From Lachnospiraceae bacterium (GTDB lineage Bacteria; Bacillota; Clostridia; Lachnospirales; Lachnospiraceae): 64,000 nucleotides of DNA. The position numbers and the translations under genes were made by a program. Numbering within the stretch: the first letter of the stretch is position 1; each line of letters starts with the position of its first letter. A model generated the notes under the pieces. It saw only the letters and a program-made list of their open reading frames with translations, made no database searches and was not told the origin of the DNA. The DNA lies in NCBI GenBank assembly GCA_024403455.1, contig JAKSRR010000001.1, forward strand, positions 62,001 through 126,000, read 5' to 3'. This document shows, in pieces, positions 45,688 to 55,611 of the stretch.

Positions 45688-47470
45688 GTGTTGTTTCTAG
45701 TACCTCCCGGAGTACTTCCTCTTTATCACGAAGGGTTGCCTTTCCATCCTTAATCTCGTAGATTCTGTCACAGTTCCGAATGGTTGTCAGTCTGTGGGCA
45801 ACAATAATTAAGGTCTTACTTCCATGTAGGGAATCAATGGATTCCATTACCGCATTCTCTGTCTCTGTATCTAATGCGCTAGTTGCTTCATCTAAAACTA
45901 GAATCTCTGGATTATTATAAAGCGCTCTGGCAATAGCAATTCTCTGACGCTGACCACCGGAAAGTCTAACGCCTTGCTCTCCTACCATTGTATCAAGGCC
46001 CTCAGGTAACGACTTTATAAAATCATCTAACTGTGCTTCTCTTAATGCTCGCCAAATCTTTTCTTCATCCAGTTCTTCCGCAGGTAAGCCAAATGCTATG
46101 TTCCCACGAATGGTATCATCCACCAAGAATACTGTCTGAGGCACATGGCCAATCACTTTTGCCCAGCCTGGAAGATTCTCATACACATCCTGTCCATCTA
46201 ACAGAATGCGTCCTGCTTGGGGCTCCAGTAGTCCCAAAATTACATCCGCAAGCGTTGTCTTTCCTGCGCCGGAAGGCCCAATTAAAGCAATGGACTCCCC
46301 TTTCTTTAATTCCATGGAAAGATTCTCAAATACAGGATGCTCTCCTGCAGGATACTGGTACGTTACCTGTTCAACTTTTAAGTCTTTTGTGAACGCTAAC
46401 GCCTCCGAAGACTGCTTATCGCAAACATTCTGATAATGTTTCTCTCCTTCAATGGACTGCACCATTTCATACATGGAATTCAGTCTGGGACGATTATAAA
46501 CGATACTATTCATATCCGTGTTTAATCTTCCTACAGAGGGAAACAGCCGGAAAGCCGCCACTGCCACCACTGCAAGTTTTGTCGCAAAAGCAGCCATATC
46601 ATCAACCATATGTAATCTGAATACAACCACCCCAATCAAACTGCAAAGACATACCATCTCATACAAGTATTTAGGAATAGCATCTGTGAAATTACTCTTC
46701 TTTAGGTTGGTTGCATTTTCTGAACAATATTTCGAAAAGTCCCTTGTGAAATATTCCTGGCGATTCATCACCATAATATCCTTAATTCCGTTAAAGGACT
46801 GGGTCAGATGCTGTAGCTGCTTTCCTTCTACACGCTGCCCAATTTTTCCGTAACGTTTCATTTTATTTTTTAAAACGGTAAAGACAACGAAAATACTAAT
46901 TCCAAGAAGTCCCACCAAACATAATGCCATCAAAGGATCTAGCACAACAATATAAATACCTATAGCAATACAAGGGAGCACTTCGGCAATCACTCGAAAG
47001 ATATGATATAAAACATTAAATACACCAATTACGTCCTGGTTGATACTACGAATCAAAATGGAGGAATTGGTATTTAAATGGAATGGATAAGGGCTGCGAA
47101 TACATACGTTATATACACGAATAGAAAGATCCCTCTGTACCACGGAAGAATACCAGTTCTGCAAGTAGGATGAATAAATCAGAAACAGATTCTTAAAGAC
47201 ATAAATCAGCACGATAGCCACACCCATGATAGTAACTAAGGAGATATTGGACTTTGGATGGAAAATATTCACCACAATATCATAGTACCATTTCCCCTCT
47301 AATTCCTCGGGGGTCATAATAGCTTCGATAAAGGGAAGCACCGCTGTAACGCCAAGGAGTTCTAGTAATGAGCCTAATAGTGCAACAAAAGCAACTACAA
47401 AATACAACCGCTTCTGCTTATCACTAATAAGGTAACTCAATTTTTTTATAATATCTTTAAAGGCTCCCAT
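45659..47470 (-). CDS. ABC transporter with fused permease and ATPase (MsbA/PglK-like)
   Basis: The half-transporter of 603 residues has six membrane segments (about 18-330) followed by a nucleotide-binding domain. Walker A is GPSGAGKTTLAD, the signature LSGGQRQRIAIARAL, and Walker B ILVLDEATSALD. A homodimer would flip a lipid-linked saccharide across the membrane, as PglK or MsbA do. Its place among glycosyltransferases makes it the probable exporter of the repeat unit or polymer; I see no Wzx/Wzy pair in the window. Confidence 0.9.
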   Translation of the reverse strand: MGAFKDIIKKLSYLISDKQKRLYFVVAFVALLGSLLELLGVTAVLPFIEAIMTPEELEGKWYYDIVVNIFHPKSNISLVTIMGVAIVLIYVFKNLFLIYSSYLQNWYSSVVQRDLSIRVYNVCIRSPYPFHLNTNSSILIRSINQDVIGVFNVLYHIFRVIAEVLPCIAIGIYIVVLDPLMALCLVGLLGISIFVVFTVLKNKMKRYGKIGQRVEGKQLQHLTQSFNGIKDIMVMNRQEYFTRDFSKYCSENATNLKKSNFTDAIPKYLYEMVCLCSLIGVVVFRLHMVDDMAAFATKLAVVAVAAFRLFPSVGRLNTDMNSIVYNRPRLNSMYEMVQSIEGEKHYQNVCDKQSSEALAFTKDLKVEQVTYQYPAGEHPVFENLSMELKKGESIALIGPSGAGKTTLADVILGLLEPQAGRILLDGQDVYENLPGWAKVIGHVPQTVFLVDDTIRGNIAFGLPAEELDEEKIWRALREAQLDDFIKSLPEGLDTMVGEQGVRLSGGQRQRIAIARALYNNPEILVLDEATSALDTETENAVMESIDSLHGSKTLIIVAHRLTTIRNCDRIYEIKDGKATLRDKEEVLREVLETTHENTVSNPL

Positions 47471-47473
47471 GAA

Positions 47474-48427
47474 CTACTTGTTTTCCATTTCCTGTAATTT
47501 CTTCTGATACTCCTGATGCAGCTGTCCTAATTTCCACTCAAAATCGCGACGATTTTTAGTAACCATATCAGATAGAATCATTCCTGAGAAGAAGGCCTGC
47601 AACGCACCTAACTCTACACATCCACTCACCACCAGAGTGGGAATGTTCTCTACCAAATGAGTGTTTAGAAATTTTGCAAAGACAAAAATGAACATCGCTA
47701 GTGCCGCTACCGTCATAAACGCTGCAATGATAGAGAAGAACGAAAAGGGCTTATAATTTTTGTATAATTTAAGCATTGTTCCAATAACACGCATACCATC
47801 TGAATACGTATTTAATTTGGAATCGCTTCCCTCTGGGCGGTCACGGTATTGTACTTGCACATTTTCTATACGCATCCTGTTAAATACAGCATGAATGGTC
47901 ATTTCCGTTTCGATTTCAAAACCTTTAGACAGTACAGGATAGCTTTTTACAAATCCATAAGATAATGCCCTGTAGCCAGTCAGGATATCTTTAATGTTAC
48001 AGCCAAATAAACGGTTAATCGTTTTTCTAACCATGGTATTACCGGCATTATGGAATTTTCTTTTATTTTCTGTAAAGTACGTGGAGGAAAGACGATCTCC
48101 AATGACCATATCCGCATCTTCCTTTAGTACTTTATCCGCCATCTCCCTAGCATGCTCCATCGGGTAGGTATCATCTCCATCAACCATGATATAACACATG
48201 GAATCAATCTCACGAAACATTCTTCGAAGCACGTTGCCCTTTCCCTGCTCCCGTTCAAAGCGGACAACAGCTCCCGCCTCCCTGGCAAGTTCCGGCGTAC
48301 CATCGGTGGAGTTATTATCATACACATAAATTACTGCCTCCGGCAGGGCTGCCTTGGCATCTTTCACTACTTTTGCAATTGTCTGGGCCTCATTATAGCA
48401 AGGAATGAGGACAGCGATTTTATCCAT
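47474..48427 (-). CDS. Family 2 glycosyltransferase, polyprenyl-phosphate sugar type
   Basis: The protein has 317 residues with LIPCYNEAQTIAKVV, YDNNSTDGT and VDGDDTYP, then QYRDRPEGSDSKL, which is typical of dolichol or polyprenyl-phosphate transferases. Two membrane helices (about 228-250 and 265-290) close the chain. It probably makes a polyprenyl-linked sugar donor for use outside the membrane. It ends 4 bp before the ABC transporter gene start. Confidence 0.88.
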   Translation of the reverse strand: MDKIAVLIPCYNEAQTIAKVVKDAKAALPEAVIYVYDNNSTDGTPELAREAGAVVRFEREQGKGNVLRRMFREIDSMCYIMVDGDDTYPMEHAREMADKVLKEDADMVIGDRLSSTYFTENKRKFHNAGNTMVRKTINRLFGCNIKDILTGYRALSYGFVKSYPVLSKGFEIETEMTIHAVFNRMRIENVQVQYRDRPEGSDSKLNTYSDGMRVIGTMLKLYKNYKPFSFFSIIAAFMTVAALAMFIFVFAKFLNTHLVENIPTLVVSGCVELGALQAFFSGMILSDMVTKNRRDFEWKLGQLHQEYQKKLQEMENK

Positions 48428-48448
48428 TCTCTTTTTACCTAAACTGTC

Positions 48449-49495
48449 TTATGCATTCTTCTCTTCGTTTGTTGATGCCTTCTCTAAATCTGGCCTAGCA
48501 TTCTGATTTGTATCCACAATCGTGGTTGCTGCCTCCTGCCAAACTGTAGCATCCGTCTTGTCATAGAGAAGTTTTCGAACATGATACTGGGTGTCTTCCA
48601 TAATCTTTCGGTTGGCTGACAAAACATCTGCTAGCATTCCAATAACAAACGTCATGAATCCGATAATTAATAGTGTACAAGCTAAAATCAATGACTGGAT
48701 GTGACCTTCCGTTCGTCCATTGAAATAATATATCAGGAAGCGAATACCAATTCCCAGTCCCACAAGGAAAGGAATCAAACCGACAACACCCATGACAAAC
48801 ATGGACTTGTACATGAGTAGTGCCCGCAGAATTGTCACCATAGACTTCTTCACATAAGAACGCATACTGTGGAACAGTCTAGACTTACGAAGTTCTGGAT
48901 TGGTACGAATGGGCACTGACATGATAGCCATTTTATTTCGACCTGCCTGCACAATCGTTTCCAGCGTATAGGTATATTCGTTAATAACATTCATATGCAT
49001 GGCTGCTTCTCTGGAAAATGCTCGGAAACCAGAGGGGGCATCGGGAATATTCGTCTTAGAAGCTTTTCTCACAACCCAGCTTCCAAAATGCTGCAATTTC
49101 TTTTTTAGCCATGAAAAATGCTCTGTCTGGTCAATAGGGCGTTCTCCAATGACAATATCTGCTTTGCCTTCAATGATCGGACGCACAATGGTCTCAATAT
49201 CTTCACCGCAGTATTGGTTATCAGCATCTGTATTTACAATAATGTCTGCACCATAGGAAAGACAGGCTTCTAAACCGGCCATAAAACCTTTTGCCAGACC
49301 TTTATTGCGAGAGAAGCTTACCACATGGTGTACCCCCCAGTTCACAGCCACTTCTACTGTCTTGTCTGTAGAGCCGTCATTGATAATTAAATACTCAATC
49401 TCGTCAATACCATCAATATGTTTTGGCAAATCATTTAATGCAATTTCCAAGGTCTCTGCTTCGTTATAGCAGGGAATCTGAATAATCAGTTTCAT
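48449..49495 (-). CDS. Family 2 glycosyltransferase, polyprenyl-phosphate sugar type
   Basis: The protein has 348 residues with IPCYNEAETLEIAL, INDGSTDKT, NTDADNQY and APSGFRAFSREAA, then two membrane helices (about 235-260 and 270-297) and a hydrophilic tail. It resembles the next gene downstream in design but is only distantly similar, so the two probably make different lipid-linked sugars. Confidence 0.88.
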   Translation of the reverse strand: MKLIIQIPCYNEAETLEIALNDLPKHIDGIDEIEYLIINDGSTDKTVEVAVNWGVHHVVSFSRNKGLAKGFMAGLEACLSYGADIIVNTDADNQYCGEDIETIVRPIIEGKADIVIGERPIDQTEHFSWLKKKLQHFGSWVVRKASKTNIPDAPSGFRAFSREAAMHMNVINEYTYTLETIVQAGRNKMAIMSVPIRTNPELRKSRLFHSMRSYVKKSMVTILRALLMYKSMFVMGVVGLIPFLVGLGIGIRFLIYYFNGRTEGHIQSLILACTLLIIGFMTFVIGMLADVLSANRKIMEDTQYHVRKLLYDKTDATVWQEAATTIVDTNQNARPDLEKASTNEEKNA

Positions 49496-49519
49496 AAAGA
49501 AATCTTTCTCCTTGCATTT

Positions 49520-50704
49520 CTATTTCATCAGTTGGTCATAAATACCAATAATACCCTTTATGGTTTCCTCACTGGTAAATCGCTTTTCTGGAATTCTGGT
49601 AAACGCAGATTCCCCTTTTTGAATTACCTCTAACAGTTTATTCTTTAAGTCCATCGCGTCACCATTCGTAAAGGAAAGACACTGTCCATATACTACTTCA
49701 GGAAGCGCTCCACCATCCGAGTGCACTAGTGGTCTGCCCAGAAGGCAAGCTTCTAATGCGGAGAATCCAAATCCTTCCGTGAGTGATGGAACAACCACGG
49801 TATTCGCCTGCATAATTGCTGCTGCCAGTTTCGACCGGTCTAGGGATGGCCTAATTAACACACGATCTGATAGCCCAGCTTTCTGAATCTGCTCTTCAAA
49901 AATCTTTCGAAGATCTGCAGGCTCTTTTCCCAGAATAAAGCAGAACTTAATATTTTCTGGTAGCGAATTCTCTTTCATCAAAGAAATTAGCGCATCTCGG
50001 TATACATCAATTCCCTTGGTTTTTCCAGGTCTTCCATAGTATAGAAAAATATTGCTATCCTTTTTAATACCAAAATACTCTCTTACATCAAAATCCGGAT
50101 CCGCTTCCGATGCATCGAATTCATTACAGTTATATACCCGAACAACATTTTTTCGTTTCGTATAACGTTCGGTGTCTCGCTTACTGGCATCGGATACTGC
50201 ATGGTATACCGAAAATTTTTTCTTCACCGTAACCTGCTCCACCATCCAGAAAATAAGAGCTCTTATGAAGGTATCTGCCTTGAACCACATTGGTCCTCGC
50301 ACTTCATGAATCGTAATCACCGAAGGCTTCTTATACTTTCTCGCCAGTTTGCTGACGATGGGCGTAGTGGTATAGGTGGACGTATGCGCAATATCACACC
50401 ATGCAATGTGAGGTTCAATATCTCTTCGCTTTGGAAAAGGATGTCCAAACGCACTCTTCCAAGGGCAATACCAAATCTTAATGCCTTCGATTTCTTTATA
50501 GCCACTATGCTCTTCATCTACCATTTCAGCTACCACATGAACATCATGGCCCTCTTTTACTAAACCTTTTGCAATCTCATAAAAGAGTTTCTCTCCACCT
50601 CCCACATAAGGATGGAAATGTGGCAGAATCATGGCAATTCTATACTTTCCTTCCGGAAGAGGCTGTCTATCATCATTAATATCTTTTAATAACTTCGTGC
50701 ACAA
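49520..50704 (-). CDS. Family 4 glycosyltransferase
   Basis: The GT-B protein has 394 residues from a TTG start with AAAGGAA about 8 bases upstream. LPHFHPYVGGGEKLFYEIA is the typical N-terminal acceptor loop and PSLTEGFGFSALEACLLG the E-x7-E donor site. Sugar unknown. Spacing to both neighbours is about 25 bp. Confidence 0.9.
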   Translation of the reverse strand: MCTKLLKDINDDRQPLPEGKYRIAMILPHFHPYVGGGEKLFYEIAKGLVKEGHDVHVVAEMVDEEHSGYKEIEGIKIWYCPWKSAFGHPFPKRRDIEPHIAWCDIAHTSTYTTTPIVSKLARKYKKPSVITIHEVRGPMWFKADTFIRALIFWMVEQVTVKKKFSVYHAVSDASKRDTERYTKRKNVVRVYNCNEFDASEADPDFDVREYFGIKKDSNIFLYYGRPGKTKGIDVYRDALISLMKENSLPENIKFCFILGKEPADLRKIFEEQIQKAGLSDRVLIRPSLDRSKLAAAIMQANTVVVPSLTEGFGFSALEACLLGRPLVHSDGGALPEVVYGQCLSFTNGDAMDLKNKLLEVIQKGESAFTRIPEKRFTSEETIKGIIGIYDQLMK

Positions 50705-50729
50705 TTTATTAATTCCTTTGCAGGGCTTT

Positions 50730-51800
50730 TTATTGTATATTCTTAAAGATTTTTATCAGATTTTCCTGTAACCCATTCTGGCTATATACTGTTTCACGCA
50801 GTCTTCGAAGCCCCTCATAATACTTTTCCGTATCTCCCACAAAGTCTTCTTTGGTAAGATTCGAAAAATCTTTAAATGTAATTCCTTCTACCCCGTTTTC
50901 CCGAAGCACTGTCTCGTAGCCTACCGGAATTGTTCCAACAAAAACGGCTTCCTGCAGTACACCGCTGGTCTGGGTTGCATACTTTTTCGGTGCGTAGGGA
51001 AGAAGCACAAATGCACTTTCACCAAGTAGCGTAAGATACTCTTCTTCTGTTAGGTAAGCATCCCGGAAAGTAATATTCTCCCCCGCCATCTCCTGTAGCC
51101 GTCCCAATCGTTCCTTATCATGGAATCTGCCTGCTAAAGTGAGCGGAAGTCCTAACTTGGTAAATACTTCCACCGCCTGTTCCAATTCTTTTTCTTTCCC
51201 CATGGTTCCTAACACCACGGTTTGCCCATTCTTCTCCGTCTTTCTGTAAGGAGCATATTTTTTCTCCTCACATCCGTAATCTGGAAGAAACTGGAAAGGA
51301 ACATTCTTAAAGGTTAACTGTGGGCCTGTTGCAATAATATAGGCCATCTTCTTTTGGGCTTTTTCAAAAATCTTCTGTTTAATTTTAGCGGCAGTCCCGC
51401 CATGATAACCATCCAGAAACAGTGTGCATACCACTGGCTTCTTGGGCTTTTTGTGAAGCCATAGATACAGCATCAAGTAAAATTCCACATTGAAAAACCA
51501 TAGGACATCGCCATCCGCATGCTTTAATGCACTCCGGATATTCTTAAACATTCCCAATTTCTCACGAATACGCAGAAAGACACTTTTACCGCCTTTCATA
51601 ACAATCTGTCTAGGAAGAATTTTCGCCTGTCCCTGAAACTTTTTCCCAGCGGCTTTTAAAACCGCTTTAGGCGCAAATACTTCTATGTCCAGTTCTTTTT
51701 CCAGAAGAGCCTTATAGTCTCCTAGTACTTTGGGAGCATGACCAACCGCCTGCCCTTCCTCGTCCACTCTTCCCTGGTATTCAATCATGGATATTTTCAT
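50730..51800 (-). CDS. GT-B type glycosyltransferase
   Basis: The 356-residue protein begins KISMIEYQGRVDEEG and has two Rossmann-like halves. The second half holds GTMGKEKELEQAVEVF and LLPYAPKKYATQTSGVLQEA, similar to the donor site of GT4-like enzymes but without a clear E-x7-E. It is thus a divergent GT-B transferase. Its start overlaps the preceding GT2 gene by 4 bp. Confidence 0.75.
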   Translation of the reverse strand: MKISMIEYQGRVDEEGQAVGHAPKVLGDYKALLEKELDIEVFAPKAVLKAAGKKFQGQAKILPRQIVMKGGKSVFLRIREKLGMFKNIRSALKHADGDVLWFFNVEFYLMLYLWLHKKPKKPVVCTLFLDGYHGGTAAKIKQKIFEKAQKKMAYIIATGPQLTFKNVPFQFLPDYGCEEKKYAPYRKTEKNGQTVVLGTMGKEKELEQAVEVFTKLGLPLTLAGRFHDKERLGRLQEMAGENITFRDAYLTEEEYLTLLGESAFVLLPYAPKKYATQTSGVLQEAVFVGTIPVGYETVLRENGVEGITFKDFSNLTKEDFVGDTEKYYEGLRRLRETVYSQNGLQENLIKIFKNIQ

Positions 51801-52765
51801 AGCTTACTTTTTTCTTTTTTGTAATACACTTCTAAAAACTTGTGTAATGCCGGAATACTAAACTTTGCCAGTCTTGCCGCAAATCGATTCTTCTTTCTGG
51901 CTTTTTTGTCTTTCCTGACCACAGGGGCTGTCTTTTTTATATTTCTATAAATTCGTTCAACAAATTTTGCAGTCTCTTTCGTTCTCTTAGTTTCAGAAAG
52001 AATCTGACAACATGCGGAGAAATGTCTATGAGCCGCCGCTTTTAAAATCTGCGGTTCGTGTTCTTTAATGAAATGCACCATCTCAACAGAATGCTTGTAA
52101 TAATGCTGGTTACGCTCGGATGCCGTCGAAAACACCGTATTGGTTGCTCTCTGCACATAAGCATAGTGTGCTGCATGTCCTTTAACCACCTTACCTGCCT
52201 GCAAGAACAGACGATAAATAGTTCCCATATCTTCTGCCTGCGTTCCCTCCGGAAAGGACACCTCTTCCCATAACGTTTTTCTTGAAATCATCCCCCAAGG
52301 GACACTAATAAAGCCATCCTGATAGAGGAGAGCCTCGCAGGCCTCCTTTCCTGTAAAGACAGTTGGCTCCTTCTCTGCATTCTCGCAGGGAGCTTCCTCT
52401 CCTGGAAGAGTCTTCTTATAATCACAAACGGCGATATCCGCATTTTCCTTTTCACACAATGCATTCAAAAAAGCCAAATAGGATGTGCTTACCAAATCGT
52501 CGCTGTCCACAAAGGCAATATACTCTCCCTTTGCCTGCCTTACTCCCCGGTTCCTAGCAGCTGCCGCTCCCTGATTCTCCTGATGAAAAACACGAATCTC
52601 AGGATTCTTCTCACAAAGCGCATCACAAAGTTCGCTGCTGCCATCGGTAGAACCATCATCCACCAAAAGGATTTCATACTCTTTATAAGTATTATTGCAA
52701 ATACTGGTGATGGTATCTTCCAGTGTTTCCTTAGCATTGTAAACAGGAATAATTACAGAAATCAT
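51797..52765 (-). CDS. Family 2 glycosyltransferase
   Basis: The protein has 322 residues with SVIIPVYNAKETLEDTI, LVDDGSTDGSSEL and AFVDSDDLV, the classic GT2 A-family set with a DxD-like site. The C-terminal part is basic and helical and may lie on the membrane. It is the first glycosyltransferase after the potassium transporter genes, 9 bp from trkH. Confidence 0.9.
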   Translation of the reverse strand: MISVIIPVYNAKETLEDTITSICNNTYKEYEILLVDDGSTDGSSELCDALCEKNPEIRVFHQENQGAAAARNRGVRQAKGEYIAFVDSDDLVSTSYLAFLNALCEKENADIAVCDYKKTLPGEEAPCENAEKEPTVFTGKEACEALLYQDGFISVPWGMISRKTLWEEVSFPEGTQAEDMGTIYRLFLQAGKVVKGHAAHYAYVQRATNTVFSTASERNQHYYKHSVEMVHFIKEHEPQILKAAAHRHFSACCQILSETKRTKETAKFVERIYRNIKKTAPVVRKDKKARKKNRFAARLAKFSIPALHKFLEVYYKKEKSKL

Positions 52766-52774
52766 AATTTCACC

Positions 52775-54226
52775 TTAGGAATTCTTCTTCCACATTCTGG
52801 GGGCAAACAATACTAACAGGGGATATAGCTCCAAACGACCTGCCAGCATATCGAACATAAATACAAATTTAGAAAGCACACTAAAGGATGCATAGTTACC
52901 CGTTGGTCCGCAAATTTCCAAACCAGGTCCGATATTGTTTATAGTTGCCGTGACAGAAGTAAATGTTGTTGTAAAGCTAAATCCATCAATAGCAATGAGC
53001 AACATGGATACTATAAATAACACTGAGAAGGTACAGATGTACACACTGACACCTCTTAAGGTATCTTTTTCCACCGGTTTCCCATCTAACGTGATGGTTT
53101 TTACACTGCGAGGATGAATAAAAGATCGTATCTCCTGACGAACCATTTTAAATACTAGAACAATACGGGAAACTTTTATACCACCACCTGTAGATCCCGC
53201 ACAGGCACCTAAAAACATATATGCCACCAGGATCGTCTTTGACAGAGTCGGCCACAAATCAAAGTCTTCCGTTGCAAAACCGGTAGTGGTCATTACCGTT
53301 GCTACAGAGAAGGAAGCATGTCTGATAGACTCAGAATAACTGCCCATCATAGATAGTATATTTACGGAAATGACAACCGATGCCAGGATAAAAAGACCGA
53401 TATACCATCTGACTTCTTCCATCTTAAATGCATTCTTTTTATTTCTTCCCTTGCCTAACAGCAGGAAGAAATAGAAGTTGAAGTTAACGCCAAACAGCAC
53501 CATGAAAATGGTCACTATCCATTGAATGAGCGGTGAGTAGCTGGCCATAGAATCGCCCTTGATACCAAAACCTCCGGTGCCAGCTGTACCAACTGCCGTA
53601 CAGATTGCATCGAATACTGGCATCTTGGCAATGATTAAAATAATCATCATTAAGACCGTCAAGCCAAAATAAATCAGGTACAGAATCTTTGCCGTATCTC
53701 TTACCTTCGGAACCAACTTCCCCACAGAAGGACCTGGGCTTTCTGCACGCATAATGTGCATATTGTAGCCACCTACCATAGGGAGTACTGCTAACAGAAA
53801 AACAAAGACACCCATACCACCAATCCAGTGCGTAAAGGATCGCCATAAAAGGCTGGCATGGCATAATGCCTCCACATCTGTCAAAATACTTGCTCCCGTT
53901 GTTGTAAAACCAGACACAGATTCAAAAAGTGCATCTACATAGAACGGGATATCTCCGCAAAGCGTAAATGGCAATGCGGCAATCATACTCATTACAATCC
54001 AAGAAGATCCAACCATAAGCAGACCTTCTCTAGCAAAAAACTGATGATTCTTAGGCTTTTTTCGTGTAATCAAAAAACCTATTAAGAGAGCAGACAAAGC
54101 TACAATCATATAATAAATTCCCTGCTGTTCCTGATATATCGCTGCACAAATACAAGGAAGCGTCATGAAGCTTCCCGTTAAGAATACAACCCAGCCTAAA
54201 ATGTAAATAATAATTCCATAATTCAT
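52775..54226 (-). CDS. trkH: Potassium uptake protein TrkH/KtrB family
   Basis: The membrane protein of 483 residues has about ten segments arranged as four pore modules with the Gly-containing filter strands (SGFTTTGAS, GTAGTGGFG, TTGFATEDF, NNIGPGLE). GACAGSTGGGIKVSR is a family signature. It forms the K+ pathway of a Trk system with the TrkA gene 11 bp upstream. Potassium genes at the head of a polysaccharide gene run are unusual. Confidence 0.95.
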   Translation of the reverse strand: MNYGIIIYILGWVVFLTGSFMTLPCICAAIYQEQQGIYYMIVALSALLIGFLITRKKPKNHQFFAREGLLMVGSSWIVMSMIAALPFTLCGDIPFYVDALFESVSGFTTTGASILTDVEALCHASLLWRSFTHWIGGMGVFVFLLAVLPMVGGYNMHIMRAESPGPSVGKLVPKVRDTAKILYLIYFGLTVLMMIILIIAKMPVFDAICTAVGTAGTGGFGIKGDSMASYSPLIQWIVTIFMVLFGVNFNFYFFLLLGKGRNKKNAFKMEEVRWYIGLFILASVVISVNILSMMGSYSESIRHASFSVATVMTTTGFATEDFDLWPTLSKTILVAYMFLGACAGSTGGGIKVSRIVLVFKMVRQEIRSFIHPRSVKTITLDGKPVEKDTLRGVSVYICTFSVLFIVSMLLIAIDGFSFTTTFTSVTATINNIGPGLEICGPTGNYASFSVLSKFVFMFDMLAGRLELYPLLVLFAPRMWKKNS

Positions 54227-54237
54227 ATCATATGCTC

Positions 54238-55611
54238 TTAGCCTTCTAGCACATCCTGAATATCAGAGAATCCACTGGTTGTTGTAATGATAACAACCGT
54301 ATCTCCCTCGTGAATAACAGAACGACCATTGGGGATTTCAATCCTTCCTCTATGGTTTATGCAGGCAATTAATACATCTTTCTTGAGCTTTAACTCCATC
54401 AGCGGAATTCCTGCTACTGGAGAATTCTTTCGAATGGAAAACTCTAGTGTCTCCACTCTTCCATCCATGAGTCTGTATAATGTTTCAACGTTACTGCCAA
54501 TACTATTGGACTTGGCACGTACATAACGAACAATATAATCCGCAGTAATACTCTTCGGATAAATAATCGATCCTGGATTAAATTCTTCAATAATGTCATC
54601 GAAAGAAATTCTGTTTACCTTGGTAATTACCTTCGCTTTGGATACTCGTTTTGCAAACAGTGAGAGGAAAATATTCGTTTCATCTATACCAGTTAAGGAT
54701 ACAAAACCATCAACCGTTCGAATCCCTTCCTCAAAGAGAACATCTTGATTCGATGCATCGCCGCAAATAATGGCTGCTTCCGGCATACGATCAGAAAGTT
54801 CTTCACACTTCTCACGATTCCAGTCAACAATCTTTACAGTAATTCCACTCTTTAAAAGTTCCTCTGCGAGATAGATGGCAATGGTACCACCGCCAATAAT
54901 CATGACGTTCTTTGCACCCTTTACAGCTAGTCCTACCTTATGAAAGAAATGTCTGGCTATCTCGGGGGTTGCAATCAAGGAAATTCTATCTCCGGGCATC
55001 AGCACAAAATTACCACGGGGAATTACAACCTCTTCCCCTCTCTCCACAATACCAATCAATACTGGCATAGAATACTTCTTACCAATATCAATAAGACTGA
55101 GGCCATTCAGCGGAGAATTCTCCGGAATCTCCATCTTAACGAGTTCAACTTTTCCCTTCGCAAAAGTATCCACCTTGCTTGCAGAAGGGAAACGAATCAG
55201 TCTAGAAATCTCCATGGCTGCAGCGTACTCTGGATTAATCGTAGTTGCTAATCCAAGTTCTTCTTTGATATATGCAACTTCTTTGCTGTAAAGCGGATTA
55301 CGAACACGCGCAATAGTCGCAAAGTCAGGGTTATTGGAACCGCCAACTTTCTTTGCCACCAGACAGGCAAGCATATTCACTTCATCCGAGTCTGTGACCG
55401 CAATTAATAGATTCGCCTCTTCAATACCCGTTTCCTGTAAAAGTTCATAACTGGCACCATTTCCGACAACTCCCATAACATCATAGGTATTGGAAATATC
55501 AGAGACAACATCTGCATTACGATCCACAATCGTAATTTCATGCTTCTCTTTGCTCAGCTGATCCACCAAGCTGGAGCCCACTTTTCCACATCCAACAATT
55601 ATGATCTTCAT
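54238..55611 (-). CDS. trkA: Trk system regulatory subunit TrkA
   Basis: The cytoplasmic protein of 457 residues has two RCK_N Rossmann domains, starting at GCGKVGSSL (residue 7) and IGGGTIAIYL (near residue 238). Each is followed by an RCK_C domain. It gates TrkH in response to NAD(H) or ATP. The start overlaps the NYN gene stop by 4 bp, so the three are coupled. Confidence 0.95.
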   Translation of the reverse strand: MKIIIVGCGKVGSSLVDQLSKEKHEITIVDRNADVVSDISNTYDVMGVVGNGASYELLQETGIEEANLLIAVTDSDEVNMLACLVAKKVGGSNNPDFATIARVRNPLYSKEVAYIKEELGLATTINPEYAAAMEISRLIRFPSASKVDTFAKGKVELVKMEIPENSPLNGLSLIDIGKKYSMPVLIGIVERGEEVVIPRGNFVLMPGDRISLIATPEIARHFFHKVGLAVKGAKNVMIIGGGTIAIYLAEELLKSGITVKIVDWNREKCEELSDRMPEAAIICGDASNQDVLFEEGIRTVDGFVSLTGIDETNIFLSLFAKRVSKAKVITKVNRISFDDIIEEFNPGSIIYPKSITADYIVRYVRAKSNSIGSNVETLYRLMDGRVETLEFSIRKNSPVAGIPLMELKLKKDVLIACINHRGRIEIPNGRSVIHEGDTVVIITTTSGFSDIQDVLEG